Part shown: positions 1 through 8,306 of the stretch, one piece after another
Layout of the letters: the number at the start of each line of letters is the position of its first letter
How positions within the stretch are numbered: position 1 is the first letter of the stretch
Origin: an uncultured bacterium
GTDB taxonomy: Bacteria; Bacillota; Clostridia; Oscillospirales; Acutalibacteraceae
Length of the DNA: 29,084 nucleotides
NCBI GenBank assembly: GCA_905215855.1
Contig: CAJMRT010000026.1
Coordinates: 1-29,084 of the forward strand
Reading direction: 5' to 3'
Notes under the pieces: model-generated
Told to the model about the DNA's origin: nothing
The model's input: the letters and a program-made list of their open reading frames with translations, nothing else
Database searches by the model: none
Program-made: the position numbers and the translations under genes

Positions 1-322
1 CTGCGATAACACCTGTACCGGGAGCAGCGGGCTTCATAAGAACTCTGCCTGCACCGAACTCACCGATTACTTCGTGAGGGATTGTTGTGCCTCTGAGTGA
101 AACCTTCATGAGGTTCTTCTTAGCGTCCTCAATACCCTTGCGGATAGCGTCAGGTACTTCGCCTGCTTTACCGATACCGAAACCAACTGTTCCGTTACCG
201 TCGCCTACAACTACGAGAGCTGCAAACTTGAAAATACGACCGCCCTTAACTGTTTTAGAAACACGGTTAATAGTAACTACTCTTTCTTTTAATTCGCCTG
301 TTACTTCTACTGTTTTAGCCAA
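1..322 (-). CDS. rpsE: 30S ribosomal protein S5, 5' part only
   Basis: Small-subunit protein involved in decoding accuracy and mRNA entry. The visible 107 residues contain the S5 N-terminal double-stranded-RNA-binding domain (VVGDGNGTVGFGIGKAGEVP, about residues 37-56) and then run off the left edge, so about 60 C-terminal residues are missing. No ATG fits. A TTG at 320-322 lies 7 nt after a GGAGG and begins LAKTVEVTGELKER, which matches the family start. It follows rplR by 17 nt in the spc part of the cluster. Confidence 0.95.
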   Translation of the reverse strand, partial: MAKTVEVTGELKERVVTINRVSKTVKGGRIFKFAALVVVGDGNGTVGFGIGKAGEVPDAIRKGIEDAKKNLMKVSLRGTTIPHEVIGEFGAGRVLMKPAAPGTGVIA

Positions 323-339
323 AGTTATTCCTCCAATCC

Positions 340-699
340 TTAGAAATTGAGGCCGCCCTCACGGGCGCCTTCGGCCAATTCCTTAACACGGCCGTGATAT
401 ATGTTACCGCCTCTGTCGAATACAACATCAACGATATTCTTTTCTTTTGCACGCTCAGCAACGAGCTTGCCAACAGCCTTAGCTGCCTCTTTGTTTCCGC
501 CATTGCCTGTGATTTCCTTATCAAGGCTTGAAGCCTGAGCAAGTGTAACACCTGCTACATCGTCAATAATCTGAGCATAGATGTTGCTTGTGGAGCGGAA
601 TACGCAAAGACGAGGACAAGAAGCTGTACCGCTGATCTTGCTGCGGACTCTCTTATGGCGTTTTGCGCGTGCCTTTTTTGTATCTGGTCTGCTTACCAT
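340..699 (-). CDS. rplR: 50S ribosomal protein L18
   Basis: 5S rRNA-binding protein of the large-subunit central protuberance, 119 aa, the usual length for bacterial L18. The basic N-terminus (KKARAKRHKRVRSK) and the segment RLCVFRSTSNIYAQIIDD are typical. It lies between rplF and rpsE in the standard spc order, with an 18-nt gap from rplF. Confidence 0.97.
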   Translation of the reverse strand: MVSRPDTKKARAKRHKRVRSKISGTASCPRLCVFRSTSNIYAQIIDDVAGVTLAQASSLDKEITGNGGNKEAAKAVGKLVAERAKEKNIVDVVFDRGGNIYHGRVKELAEGAREGGLNF

Positions 700-717
700 T
701 TGTTATTCACTCCTTAA

Positions 718-1260
718 TTATTTGCCCTTACCGGCCTTGCCTTCCTTGCGGCGGATAACTTCATCAGCGTACTTAATACCCTTGCCCTTATATGGCTCCG
801 GTGGACGCTTTTCTCTAACTTCGGCAGCAAACTGACCAACCTTTTGCTTATCAATGCCGGTGATGATGATTTTGTTAGGATCGGGAACTTCAATTTTGAT
901 GTCCTCTGTATCCTCAACGATAACCTGGTGTGAATAACCAAGGTTCATAACGCACTTGTTACCCTGCTTCTGAACACGGTAACCAACGCCGTTTACTTCG
1001 AGAGTCTTTGAATAACCCTCTGTAACACCTATAATCATATTGTGGATAAGTGTTCTTGTAAGACCGTGAAGTGAACGGTTTTCTTTTGCGTCGTTTGGAC
1101 GAGTAACCTCGATTACATCGCCTTTGATTTCAACAGTCATAGCAGGATTGAACTTGAAATCAAGTGAACCCTTTGGACCTTTAACTGTGATAACGCCGTT
1201 GTCAATTGTAGCTGTAACGCCGGCGGGAATATTTATAGGTTTTCTTCCAATTCGAGACAT
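718..1260 (-). CDS. rplF: 50S ribosomal protein L6
   Basis: Large-subunit protein near the sarcin-ricin loop and factor-binding site, 180 aa and full length. It starts MSRIGRKPINIPAGV, and the C-terminal signature PEPYKGKGIKYADEVIRRKEGK is clear at about residues 153-174. The start follows a strong GGAGG, 15 nt after rpsH. Confidence 0.97.
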   Translation of the reverse strand: MSRIGRKPINIPAGVTATIDNGVITVKGPKGSLDFKFNPAMTVEIKGDVIEVTRPNDAKENRSLHGLTRTLIHNMIIGVTEGYSKTLEVNGVGYRVQKQGNKCVMNLGYSHQVIVEDTEDIKIEVPDPNKIIITGIDKQKVGQFAAEVREKRPPEPYKGKGIKYADEVIRRKEGKAGKGK

Positions 1261-1275
1261 TTATCGCACCTCCTC

Positions 1276-1674
1276 TTACCAAATGTAAGCGAGAACCTCG
1301 CCGCCGATGTGCTGCTTTCTTGCCTCACGGTCTGTCATAACACCCTTTGAGGTTGAAATGATGGCGATACCAAGACCCTTCATTACCTTTGGCATATCTT
1401 CTGCATTACTGTAAATTCTAAGACCGGGCTTTGATACACGGCGAAGACCTGTGATAACAGGAGTCTTGCCGTCTGTATACTTGAGTGTTACCTTAATAAC
1501 GCCCTGCTTGCCGTCTTCAATAACTGTGAAATTCTTTACATAACCCTCGTCAACAAGAATCTGACAAATTGACTTCTTGAGGTTTGAAGCGGGAATTTCA
1601 ACAGAATCATGCTTTGCTGAATTTGCGTTACGGATTCTTGTAAGTAAATCAGCAATTGTATCTGTAATCTGCAT
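1276..1674 (-). CDS. rpsH: 30S ribosomal protein S8
   Basis: Primary 16S rRNA-binding protein, 132 aa. It starts MQITDTIADLLTRIRNANSAKHDSV and ends with the C-terminal RNA-binding motif STSKGVMTDREARKQHIGGEVLAYIW. In E. coli S8 is the translational repressor of the spc operon; whether that holds here is not shown by the sequence. It lies between rpsN and rplF as expected. Confidence 0.97.
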   Translation of the reverse strand: MQITDTIADLLTRIRNANSAKHDSVEIPASNLKKSICQILVDEGYVKNFTVIEDGKQGVIKVTLKYTDGKTPVITGLRRVSKPGLRIYSNAEDMPKVMKGLGIAIISTSKGVMTDREARKQHIGGEVLAYIW

Positions 1675-1693
1675 TATGCTTTACCTCCCTTGC

Positions 1694-1879
1694 TTACCAG
1701 CTTGCTTTCTTTACACCCGGAATTTCGCCCTTGTAAGCGAGTTCACGGAAGCAAATACGACAAATGCCATACTTACGGAGGTAGGCGTGTGGTCTACCAC
1801 AGATGTTACATCTTGTGTACTCTCTTGTAGAGAATTTCTGCTTTCTCTGCTGCTTTACTTTCATTGAAGTTTTAGCCAC
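1694..1879 (-). CDS. rpsN: 30S ribosomal protein S14, zinc-binding type Z
   Basis: Short 61-aa S14 with four zinc ligands, C24, C27, C40 and C43 (CNICGRPHAYLRKYGICRIC). This is the zinc-requiring C+ form rather than the longer zinc-free form of about 90-100 aa. The position between rplE and rpsH is standard for the primary copy. Confidence 0.97.
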   Translation of the reverse strand: MAKTSMKVKQQRKQKFSTREYTRCNICGRPHAYLRKYGICRICFRELAYKGEIPGVKKASW

Positions 1880-1891
1880 AACAATCCCTCC

Positions 1892-2431
1892 TTACTTTGA
1901 AAACGGTGCGCCCATAAGCTTTAAGAGCTCGCGAGCTTCTTCGTCTGTTGTTGCAGTGGTTACGAAACAAATGTCCATACCACGAACCTTGTCGATCTTG
2001 TCATAGTCAATCTCGGGGAAGATGAGCTGTTCTTTGAGGCCCATGTTGTAGTTACCACGGCCGTCAAATGAATCAGGGTTGATACCTCTGAAGTCACGAA
2101 CACGGGGAAGTGCTACATTGAAGAATCTGTCGAGGAATTCATACATTCTCTCGCCTCTTAATGTAACCTTACAGCCGATTGCCATACCTTCTCTGAGTTT
2201 GAAGTTAGCAACTGACTTTCTTGCCCTACAGATGAGAGGCTTCTGACCTGTAATAGCAGAAAGGTCTGTGCAGATAGCGTCAATTACTTTTGAGTTATCT
2301 TTTGCTTCGCCTGCGCCTACATTGATAACGATTTTATCAAGCTTAGGAATCTGCATTGTGCTCTTGTAGGAGAACTTTGACATAAGAGCAGGTGCAACTT
2401 CTTTTGAATAGTATTCTTTAAGTCTTGCCAT
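1892..2431 (-). CDS. rplE: 50S ribosomal protein L5
   Basis: 5S rRNA-binding large-subunit protein, 179 aa, the usual length. Recognisable segments are KLDKIVINVGAGEA, RDFRGINPDSFDGRGNYNMG and EQLIFPEIDYDKID. It begins 14 nt after rplX with a GGAGG ribosome binding site. Confidence 0.97.
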   Translation of the reverse strand: MARLKEYYSKEVAPALMSKFSYKSTMQIPKLDKIVINVGAGEAKDNSKVIDAICTDLSAITGQKPLICRARKSVANFKLREGMAIGCKVTLRGERMYEFLDRFFNVALPRVRDFRGINPDSFDGRGNYNMGLKEQLIFPEIDYDKIDKVRGMDICFVTTATTDEEARELLKLMGAPFSK

Positions 2432-2445
2432 ATCTTATTTCCTCC

Positions 2446-2763
2446 TTAAAGTGCTTCGCCGCATTTAGCGCAAACTCTGCCCTTAGAGCCATCCTCATAG
2501 AACTTATGAGCAACTCTTGTAGGCTTTTTGCATCTTGGGCAAACGATCTGAACCTTAGATGCGTACATAGCACCCTCAGCCTTAATGATACCGCCCTGCT
2601 CGCCCATCTTCTTGGGCTTAACATGCTTTGAAACCATGTTTACCTTTTCTACGATAACTTTGCCTTCTTTAGGGCTTACAGCCATAACCTGACCTGTCTT
2701 GCCCTTGTCCTTACCGCTTAATACGATAACGGTGTCGCCTGTTTTAACATGAACTTTACTCAT
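2446..2763 (-). CDS. rplX: 50S ribosomal protein L24 with C-terminal zinc ribbon
   Basis: Assembly-initiator protein, 105 aa. The KOW motif occupies the N-terminus (VKTGDTVIVLSGKDKGKTGQV). The C-terminus has two CxxC knuckles (C75/C78 and C98/C101), a zinc-ribbon form found in many Firmicutes. Together with type Z S14 this means two zinc-dependent ribosomal proteins in this cluster. Confidence 0.96.
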   Translation of the reverse strand: MSKVHVKTGDTVIVLSGKDKGKTGQVMAVSPKEGKVIVEKVNMVSKHVKPKKMGEQGGIIKAEGAMYASKVQIVCPRCKKPTRVAHKFYEDGSKGRVCAKCGEAL

Positions 2764-2777
2764 TGTGACACCTCCAA

Positions 2778-3146
2778 TTAAAGTACTTCGGGAGCGAGAG
2801 AAAGAATCTTCATATAATCTTTATCACGAAGCTCTCTTGCTACCGGTCCGAAGATACGAGTACCCTTCGGGTTCTTATCTTCCTTAATAATAACAGCTGC
2901 ATTTTCATCGAAACGGATATAAGTACCGTCTTCTCTTCTGACGCCCTTTGCAGAACGAACAACTACAGCCTTTACAACGTCGCCTTTTTTAACAACACCG
3001 CCGGGTGCTGCCTTTTTAACCGAGGCTACGATTACATCGCCAATGTTGGCATATCTCCTTCTGGTACCGCCGAGTACACGAATGCACATAAGTTCCTTTG
3101 CGCCGGTGTTGTCGGCAACCTTGAGGATAGTTTGCTGCTGAATCAC
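2778..3146 (-). CDS. rplN: 50S ribosomal protein L14
   Basis: Large-subunit protein at the subunit interface, 122 aa, the universal length. It starts MIQQQTILKVADNTGAKELM, and the end FGPVARELRDKDYMKILSLAPEVL is diagnostic. The start codon is GTG at 3144-3146, 9 nt after GGAGG. A 39-nt gap separates it from rpsQ. Confidence 0.97.
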   Translation of the reverse strand: MIQQQTILKVADNTGAKELMCIRVLGGTRRRYANIGDVIVASVKKAAPGGVVKKGDVVKAVVVRSAKGVRREDGTYIRFDENAAVIIKEDKNPKGTRIFGPVARELRDKDYMKILSLAPEVL

Positions 3147-3185
3147 AGTGTAATTCCTCCTTTACTCAAAGCCGCTAAAATAAAC

Positions 3186-3443
3186 TTATTTAGCTTTCTC
3201 AATAATCTCGACGAGTCTCCATCTTTTGTCTTTAGAAAGAGGACGGGTCTCCATAATCTTTACACGGTCGCCAATGCCACACTCGTTGTTTTCGTCGTGT
3301 GCCTTGAAACGAACTGTACGCTTAACAATTTTGTTGTAAAGCTTGTGCTTTACGCTGTCTTCAACTGCAACGACAATTGTCTTGTCCATCTTGTCGCTTA
3401 CAACTTTTCCGACAACAGTTTTTCTCATATTTCTTTCACTCAC
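3186..3443 (-). CDS. rpsQ: 30S ribosomal protein S17
   Basis: Primary 16S rRNA-binding protein with an OB fold, 85 aa. Family signatures are RKTVVGKVVSDKMDKTIVV and GDRVKIMETRPLSKDKRWRL. The chosen start is GTG at 3441-3443, 8 nt after GGAGG; an internal ATG five codons later has no equally spaced Shine-Dalgarno. Confidence 0.96.
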   Translation of the reverse strand: MSERNMRKTVVGKVVSDKMDKTIVVAVEDSVKHKLYNKIVKRTVRFKAHDENNECGIGDRVKIMETRPLSKDKRWRLVEIIEKAK

Positions 3444-3460
3444 TGTTAAGTCCTCCTCTC

Positions 3461-3664
3461 TTAAGCTTCAGCGCCGTTAAGTTCCATCTGACGAAGAACT
3501 GTTGAAATTCTTGCGATGTCCTTTTTAACAGCACCGATTCTGGATGAGTTTTCGAGCTGATTAACAGCAAGCTGGAAACGAAGATTGAATAATTCTTCTT
3601 TGAGTTCAGTGAGCTTTGTCTGAAGCTCTTCTACTGACATATCTCTGAGTTCTGATGCTTTCAT
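3461..3664 (-). CDS. rpmC: 50S ribosomal protein L29
   Basis: Small two-helix protein at the polypeptide exit, 67 aa. It starts MKASELRDMSVEELQTKL and has the signature ELFNLRFQLAVNQLENSSRI. Its ATG overlaps the rplP stop codon by one base (TAATG), which implies translational coupling. Confidence 0.96.
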   Translation of the reverse strand: MKASELRDMSVEELQTKLTELKEELFNLRFQLAVNQLENSSRIGAVKKDIARISTVLRQMELNGAEA

Positions 3665-4083
3665 TACTGCTCACCCTCCTCTTTCTTAACAAACTTGCAC
3701 TTGATAGGAAGCTTATTTGCAGCAAGGCGAAGAGCCTCTCTTGCAGTAGCTTCATCTACGCCGCCGAGTTCAAACATAACTCTGCCGGGCTTTACTACGG
3801 CTACCCAATACTCGGGTGAACCTTTACCTGAACCCATTCGTGTTTCAGCAGGCTTTGCTGTAACAGGCTTGTCAGGGAAAATTTTGATCCATACTTTACC
3901 GAATCTTTTGCAGTAACGAGTCATAGCGACACGGGCAGCCTCAATCTGGTTTGAGGTGATCCATGCAGGCTCTGTAGCCTGAAGACCGAAATCGCCGTAA
4001 GTAACCTTGTTACCACGAAGAGCCTTACCTGTCATACGACCTCTGTGAACTCTTCTGTATTTAACTCTCTTAGGTAATAACAT
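3664..4083 (-). CDS. rplP: 50S ribosomal protein L16
   Basis: Large-subunit protein near the A site and 5S rRNA, 139 aa. It starts MLLPKRVKYRRVHRGRMTGK, and the conserved RMGSGKGSPEYWVAVVKPGR lies in the second half. It overlaps rpsC upstream and rpmC downstream by one base each (TAATG), so rpsC-rplP-rpmC form a tightly coupled trio. Confidence 0.97.
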   Translation of the reverse strand: MLLPKRVKYRRVHRGRMTGKALRGNKVTYGDFGLQATEPAWITSNQIEAARVAMTRYCKRFGKVWIKIFPDKPVTAKPAETRMGSGKGSPEYWVAVVKPGRVMFELGGVDEATAREALRLAANKLPIKCKFVKKEEGEQ

Positions 4084-4754
4084 TACTTTCTGCCTCCTTC
4101 TCTGCGGGGCTTTCTTGACTTAACTTCGTTAAGAACCTCGCCTTTGTAAAGCCAAACCTTAACGCCTACCTTACCGTAGGTTGTGTTAGCTTCTGCAAAA
4201 CCGTAGTCGATGTCGGCACGAAGTGTCTGAAGCGGAATAGTACCTTCATGGTACTGCTCTGAACGAGCAATTTCAGCACCGCCAAGACGGCCTGAACACA
4301 TAATCTTAATACCCTTAGCGCCGCGACGCATTGCGTTGCCGATTGACATCTTCATTGCACGGCGGAAAGAGATTCTCTTTTCAAGCTGCTGAGCGATGCT
4401 TTCTGCAACGAGCTGTGCATCAAGTTCAGGAGCCTTAACTTCTACAATATTGATTGCAACGGGCTTTGAGAGCATCTTTTCGCACTGTGCTCTGAGCTTT
4501 TCAATCTCAGAACCGCCCTTACCGATTACAAGACCGGGCTTAGCGCAGTGGATGCTGATTTTAACCTTTTTGCCGTCACGCTCAATTTCAATTTTTGAGA
4601 TACCGAAGTTGTAAAGCTGAGCCTTCAGAGTCTTACGGAGGTTATAGTCCTCAACGAGTGTAGCACCGAAGTCCTTCTTGTTTGCAAACCAACGGGAATC
4701 CCAATCTTTAATAACGCCGACACGGAGACCGTGCGGATTAACTTTCTGACCCAT
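4083..4754 (-). CDS. rpsC: 30S ribosomal protein S3
   Basis: Protein lining the mRNA entry channel, 223 aa. It starts MGQKVNPHGLRVGVIKDWDS. A type II KH domain shows the GxxG loop VIGKGG at residues 76-81. The C-terminal domain has GIKIMCSGRLGGAEIARSE. It starts 14 nt after rplV and overlaps rplP by one base. Confidence 0.97.
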   Translation of the reverse strand: MGQKVNPHGLRVGVIKDWDSRWFANKKDFGATLVEDYNLRKTLKAQLYNFGISKIEIERDGKKVKISIHCAKPGLVIGKGGSEIEKLRAQCEKMLSKPVAINIVEVKAPELDAQLVAESIAQQLEKRISFRRAMKMSIGNAMRRGAKGIKIMCSGRLGGAEIARSEQYHEGTIPLQTLRADIDYGFAEANTTYGKVGVKVWLYKGEVLNEVKSRKPRREGGRK

Positions 4755-4768
4755 AATCTAACCTCCCC

Positions 4769-5116
4769 TTAGTCGTCTTCTCTTTCCTTGAGTACGAGGG
4801 AAATGTGAGAAGTTCTCTTGTTGATTCTGAACGCTCTGCCCTGTGCTCTCGGACGAATTCTTTTAAGGATGGGGCCTGCTGTTGCATTGCACTGAGCAAT
4901 GTAAAGCTTGGATACATCCATGTCATGGTTGTTCTCAGCATTTGCCATAGCTGAATTGAGCAGCTTTAAAAGCGGCTCGCAAGCGGCCTTGGGAGTGTGC
5001 TTAAGAACAGCTTCCGCATACTTAACATCTTTGCCTCTTACGAGGTCAAGAACAACATTAACCTTGCGGGGTGAAATACGAACAAATTTTGCATTTGCCT
5101 TTGCTTCCATCTGCAA
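4769..5116 (-). CDS. rplV: 50S ribosomal protein L22
   Basis: Protein whose beta hairpin narrows the peptide exit tunnel, 115 aa. Signatures are VRISPRKVNVVLDLVRGKDV and the C-terminal hairpin GPILKRIRPRAQGRAFRINKRTSHI. Macrolide-resistance changes are known in that hairpin; none is evident by eye. It starts 14 nt after rpsS. Confidence 0.97.
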   Translation of the reverse strand: MQMEAKANAKFVRISPRKVNVVLDLVRGKDVKYAEAVLKHTPKAACEPLLKLLNSAMANAENNHDMDVSKLYIAQCNATAGPILKRIRPRAQGRAFRINKRTSHISLVLKEREDD

Positions 5117-5130
5117 TACTCTCCTTCCGC

Positions 5131-5403
5131 TTATTTGCTTGTCTTTGATCCTGCGTGACCCTTGAATGTTCTTGTCGGAGCAAACTCGCCGAGCTTGTGA
5201 CCAACCATATCTTCGGTTACATATACAGGAACATGTTTTCTGCCGTCATGAACGGCAAATGTGTGACCAACGAACTCAGGGAAAATTGTTGAACTTCTTG
5301 ACCAAGTCTTGAGAATTCTCTTTTCGCCTGCTTCGTTCATTTCGATAACCCTTTTGAGCAGTACAGGCTGAACATAAGGGCCCTTTTTAGTACTTCTACT
5401 CAT
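5131..5403 (-). CDS. rpsS: 30S ribosomal protein S19
   Basis: Small-subunit head protein contacting the A-site tRNA region, 90 aa. It starts MSRSTKKGPYVQPVLLKRV, and the family signature ITEF/PEFVGHTFAVHDGRKHVPVYV is present as FPEFVGHTFAVHDGRKHVPV. It lies 19 nt after rplB in the standard order. Confidence 0.97.
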   Translation of the reverse strand: MSRSTKKGPYVQPVLLKRVIEMNEAGEKRILKTWSRSSTIFPEFVGHTFAVHDGRKHVPVYVTEDMVGHKLGEFAPTRTFKGHAGSKTSK

Positions 5404-5422
5404 GTTTTAGCTCCTTTCCGCC

Positions 5423-6256
5423 TTACTTACCGTTTCTTCTTCTTACGATAAGCTTGTCGCTGCTCTTGTTGTTCTTACGAGTCTTGTAGCCGAGTGCGGG
5501 CTTACCCCATGGGGTTACAGGGCCCGGACGACCAACAGGTGACTTACCCTCACCACCGCCGTGCGGATGGTCGTTAGGGTTCATTACAGAACCACGAACA
5601 GTAGGACGCCAACCCATGTTTCTCTTACGACCTGCTTTACCGATCTTAACATTTTCGTGATCGGTGTTACCTACCTGACCGATTGTAGCCATGCAGTTTT
5701 CAGGAACGTTTCTGAGCTCGCCTGAAGGAAGTCTTAAAAGTGCAAGACCGTTTTCCTTAGCCATGAGCTGAGCCATGTTGCCGGCTGAACGAGCGAGCTG
5801 AGCGCCTCTGCCGGGATAAAGCTCTACATTGTGGATAAATGTACCAACAGGGATTGCTGTAAGCGGAAGTGCGTTACCGGGCTTAATATCAGCGTTTGCA
5901 CCTGCTGTTACCTTGTCGCCTACCTTAAGTCCTTCCGGAGCAATAATGTAAGCCTTCTCGCCGTCTGTGTACTCTACAAGAGCGATGAATGCAGAACGGT
6001 TTGGATCGTACTCTAATGTTTTAACTGTACCTTCAACATCAAATTTCTGACGCTTGAAGTCAATAATACGGTACTTTTTGCGGTTGCCGCCGCCTCTGTG
6101 ACGAACGGTGATTCTGCCGTAGCTGTTACGACCTGCCTTTTTATTTAAAGGAGCAAGCAAGCTTTTTTCCGGCTCAACCTTTGAAAGACCCGAATAATCT
6201 GTAACCGACATATTTCTTCTTGAGTTAATGGTCGGCTTATATACTTTAATGGCCAT
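5423..6256 (-). CDS. rplB: 50S ribosomal protein L2
   Basis: Protein required for subunit joining and peptidyl transferase activity, 277 aa. The conserved loop MNPNDHPHGGGEGKSPVGRP with its key histidine lies near residue 230. The C-terminus is basic (KTRKNNKSSDKLIVRRRNGK). An intergenic gap of 102 nt separates it from rplW, the widest among the genes from rplC to rpsE, and it contains a hairpin. Confidence 0.97.
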   Translation of the reverse strand: MAIKVYKPTINSRRNMSVTDYSGLSKVEPEKSLLAPLNKKAGRNSYGRITVRHRGGGNRKKYRIIDFKRQKFDVEGTVKTLEYDPNRSAFIALVEYTDGEKAYIIAPEGLKVGDKVTAGANADIKPGNALPLTAIPVGTFIHNVELYPGRGAQLARSAGNMAQLMAKENGLALLRLPSGELRNVPENCMATIGQVGNTDHENVKIGKAGRKRNMGWRPTVRGSVMNPNDHPHGGGEGKSPVGRPGPVTPWGKPALGYKTRKNNKSSDKLIVRRRNGK

Positions 6257-6337
6257 TTGGTTTCACTCTCCTCATGATGGCTTTGCGGGAATATGGCATT
6301 TCCCATACATTCTGCCTGAATTATTGTTTTCAGACTC

Positions 6338-6360
6338 AATACTGAACCTGAGTCAGTATT
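6338..6360 (-). other. hairpin overlapping the rplW stop codon
   Basis: AATACTGA (6338-6345) and TCAGTATT (6353-6360) form a perfect 8-bp stem with a 7-nt loop. A competing stem GACTCA (6333-6338) with TGAGTC (6349-6354) would exclude it. No T tract follows on the minus strand, so it is not an intrinsic terminator. It may be an mRNA processing or stability element between rplW and rplB. Confidence 0.45.
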
Positions 6361-6652
6361 ACATCATGCCTTCAAAAAATTCGATAGGCTTGCTGTCTTC
6401 TGTAAGTTTTACGATTGCTTTCTTCCAGCTTTTTGAGTAGCCGCCGTTGTTTCTGCCCTGACGACGGAACTTTCCTCTTACGCTTACTGTGTTTACCTTA
6501 GCAACCTTAACCTTGAAGATTTCTTCACAAGCTTTTGCAATTTCAATCTTGTTTGCTGACTTAGCAACTTCAAAGGTATAAATTTTGTTAACTGCGCCGA
6601 GCATACTTTTTTCAGTAATAACAGGGCGGATTACAATATCATGAGCTATCAT
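6359..6652 (-). CDS. rplW: 50S ribosomal protein L23
   Basis: Protein at the tunnel exit and docking site for trigger factor and SRP, 97 aa. It starts MIAHDIVIRPVITEKSMLGAVN, and the signature VNTVSVRGKFRRQGRNNGGYSKSWKKAIV is diagnostic. It overlaps rplD by four bases (ATGA), a coupled start. Confidence 0.97.
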   Translation of the reverse strand: MIAHDIVIRPVITEKSMLGAVNKIYTFEVAKSANKIEIAKACEEIFKVKVAKVNTVSVRGKFRRQGRNNGGYSKSWKKAIVKLTEDSKPIEFFEGMM

Positions 6653-7272
6653 GCATATACCTCCTCAATCTTGCTTACTGCATCCTTAACGATGATAAGC
6701 TTGTCAGCATTCAAAATGTCATAAACATTAAGAGTGTTTACCTGAGCTGTCTTAACACCGGGGATGTTGTTAGCTGATTTAATAACCTTGCTGTCAACCT
6801 CAGGAAGAACAATGAGAGCCTTCTTTTCAGCTCCGATTGCGCTGAGCATTGCAACAATCTTCTTTGTCTTGTACTCGTCCATGCTGATTGAATCAACAAC
6901 GATGAGCTCGTTCTCCATAACCTTTGAAGAGAAAGCTGACTTCATAGCAAGTCTTCTTACCTTCTTGTTTACAGAAAATCTGTAATCTCTTGGCTTCGGA
7001 GCGAATACAACGCCGCCGTGTGTCCACTGCGGAGCTCTTGTTGAACCCTGTCTTGCACGGCCTGTACCCTTCTGTCTCCACGGCTTTTTACCGCCGCCTG
7101 AAACCTCTGATCTTGTAAGAGCGGACTGTGTGCCCTGACGCTGTGCTGCGAGGTAGTTAACTACCATCTGATGCATAACAGCTGCATTTGGTTCGATACC
7201 GAATACGGACTCAGCAAGCTCGATTGTGCCAACGCTCTTGCCTTCCATATCTACTACTGCTAAATTTGGCAT
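6649..7272 (-). CDS. rplD: 50S ribosomal protein L4
   Basis: Tunnel protein, 207 aa. The conserved extended loop is seen as KKPWRQKGTGRARQGSTRAP, about residues 66-85. In E. coli L4 also represses its own S10 operon through the leader; that this happens here is only a possibility, though the leader upstream of rpsJ does carry an attenuator. It starts 16 nt after rplC. Confidence 0.97.
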   Translation of the reverse strand: MPNLAVVDMEGKSVGTIELAESVFGIEPNAAVMHQMVVNYLAAQRQGTQSALTRSEVSGGGKKPWRQKGTGRARQGSTRAPQWTHGGVVFAPKPRDYRFSVNKKVRRLAMKSAFSSKVMENELIVVDSISMDEYKTKKIVAMLSAIGAEKKALIVLPEVDSKVIKSANNIPGVKTAQVNTLNVYDILNADKLIIVKDAVSKIEEVYA

Positions 7273-7288
7273 TTATAATCCCCCTTCC

Positions 7289-7921
7289 TTAAGCCTTTAC
7301 GGAATCTTTGATTACAACGATTCCCTTGTTAGGACCCGGAATAGCACCCTTAACAGCGATGAGGTTGTTTTCTGCATCAACCTTAACAACTGTGAGGTTC
7401 TGAACCGTTACCTGTTCTGCGCCGAGGTGACCTGCCATTCTCTTACCCTTCCAAACTCTTGAAGGTGATGAGCAGGCACCGATTGAACCGCCGTGGCGTA
7501 CGCAAGGACCTGTACCGTGTGATTCCTTAAGACGGTGGAAGTTCCATCTCTTAATAACACCTGCTGTACCCTTACCTTTGCTCTTGCCTGTTACGTCAAT
7601 CTTGTCGCCGGGGGTGAATACGTCTGCTTTAACGAGATCACCGATGCTGTAAGCGTCTGTGTCTGTAAAGCGGAACTCTTTGAGAGTTTTCTTTGGTGCT
7701 ACACCGGCCTTATCAAAGAAGCCCTTCATTGGCTTGTTTACCTTGTGAGGTTTAACATCGCCGTAGCCGAGCTGTACCGAAGCGTAGCCGTCGTTTTCAA
7801 CTGTTTTCTTGGCTGTTACCACGCAAGGGCCTGCCTCAACAACAGTTACGGGAATCATGATTCCCTTTTCATCGAAAATCTGTGTCATACCGATTTTCTT
7901 ACCGATGATTGCTTTCTGCAT
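7289..7921 (-). CDS. rplC: 50S ribosomal protein L3
   Basis: Early-assembly large-subunit protein with an extension to the peptidyl transferase centre, 210 aa. It starts MQKAIIGKKIGMTQIFDEKG, and the central RWNFHRLKESHGTGPCVRHG and GSIGACSSPSRVWKGKRMAG segments are conserved. A 73-nt gap separates it from rpsJ, and it has a GGAGG ribosome binding site. Confidence 0.97.
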   Translation of the reverse strand: MQKAIIGKKIGMTQIFDEKGIMIPVTVVEAGPCVVTAKKTVENDGYASVQLGYGDVKPHKVNKPMKGFFDKAGVAPKKTLKEFRFTDTDAYSIGDLVKADVFTPGDKIDVTGKSKGKGTAGVIKRWNFHRLKESHGTGPCVRHGGSIGACSSPSRVWKGKRMAGHLGAEQVTVQNLTVVKVDAENNLIAVKGAIPGPNKGIVVIKDSVKA

Positions 7922-7994
7922 AAATTGTATCCTCCTTATAGGTTATTGGTTGGTTTCCCAACATGACCCTGTCTGCTTGTAGGTTGGTATCCGA

Positions 7995-8306
7995 TTATAA
8001 CTTAATCTCGATATCAACGCCGGCAGGGAGCTCTAAGCTCATAAGAGCCTCGACTGTCTTGTTTGACGGTCTTAAGATGTCGATAAGACGCTTGTGAGTT
8101 CTGATTTCAAACTGCTCACGGCTGTCCTTGTACTTATGAACAGCACGGAGAATTGTTACAACCTGCTTCTCAGTCGGGAGCGGAACGGGACCTGAAACTC
8201 TTGCGCCTGTGCGCTTAGCTGTTGCCACGATTCTCTCTGCAGACTGATCAACGAGCTGATGATCATAACCCTTTAATCTTATTCTAATCTTTTCCTTGAC
8301 TGCCAT
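7995..8306 (-). CDS. rpsJ: 30S ribosomal protein S10
   Basis: Small-subunit head protein, also NusE in transcription antitermination, 103 aa. I chose the ATG at 8304-8306 because GGAGG sits 8 nt upstream and the protein then starts MAVKEKIRIRLKGYDHQLVD as in the family. An upstream in-frame ATG at 8385-8387 would add 27 unrelated residues and is rejected. It is the first gene of the operon, behind a long leader with an attenuator-like terminator. Confidence 0.97.
   Translation of the reverse strand: MAVKEKIRIRLKGYDHQLVDQSAERIVATAKRTGARVSGPVPLPTEKQVVTILRAVHKYKDSREQFEIRTHKRLIDILRPSNKTVEALMSLELPAGVDIEIKL

Noticed and set aside
6338..6360. Intrinsic terminator after rplW
   Set aside because: No T tract follows the stem on the transcribed strand, and the operon must continue into rplB.
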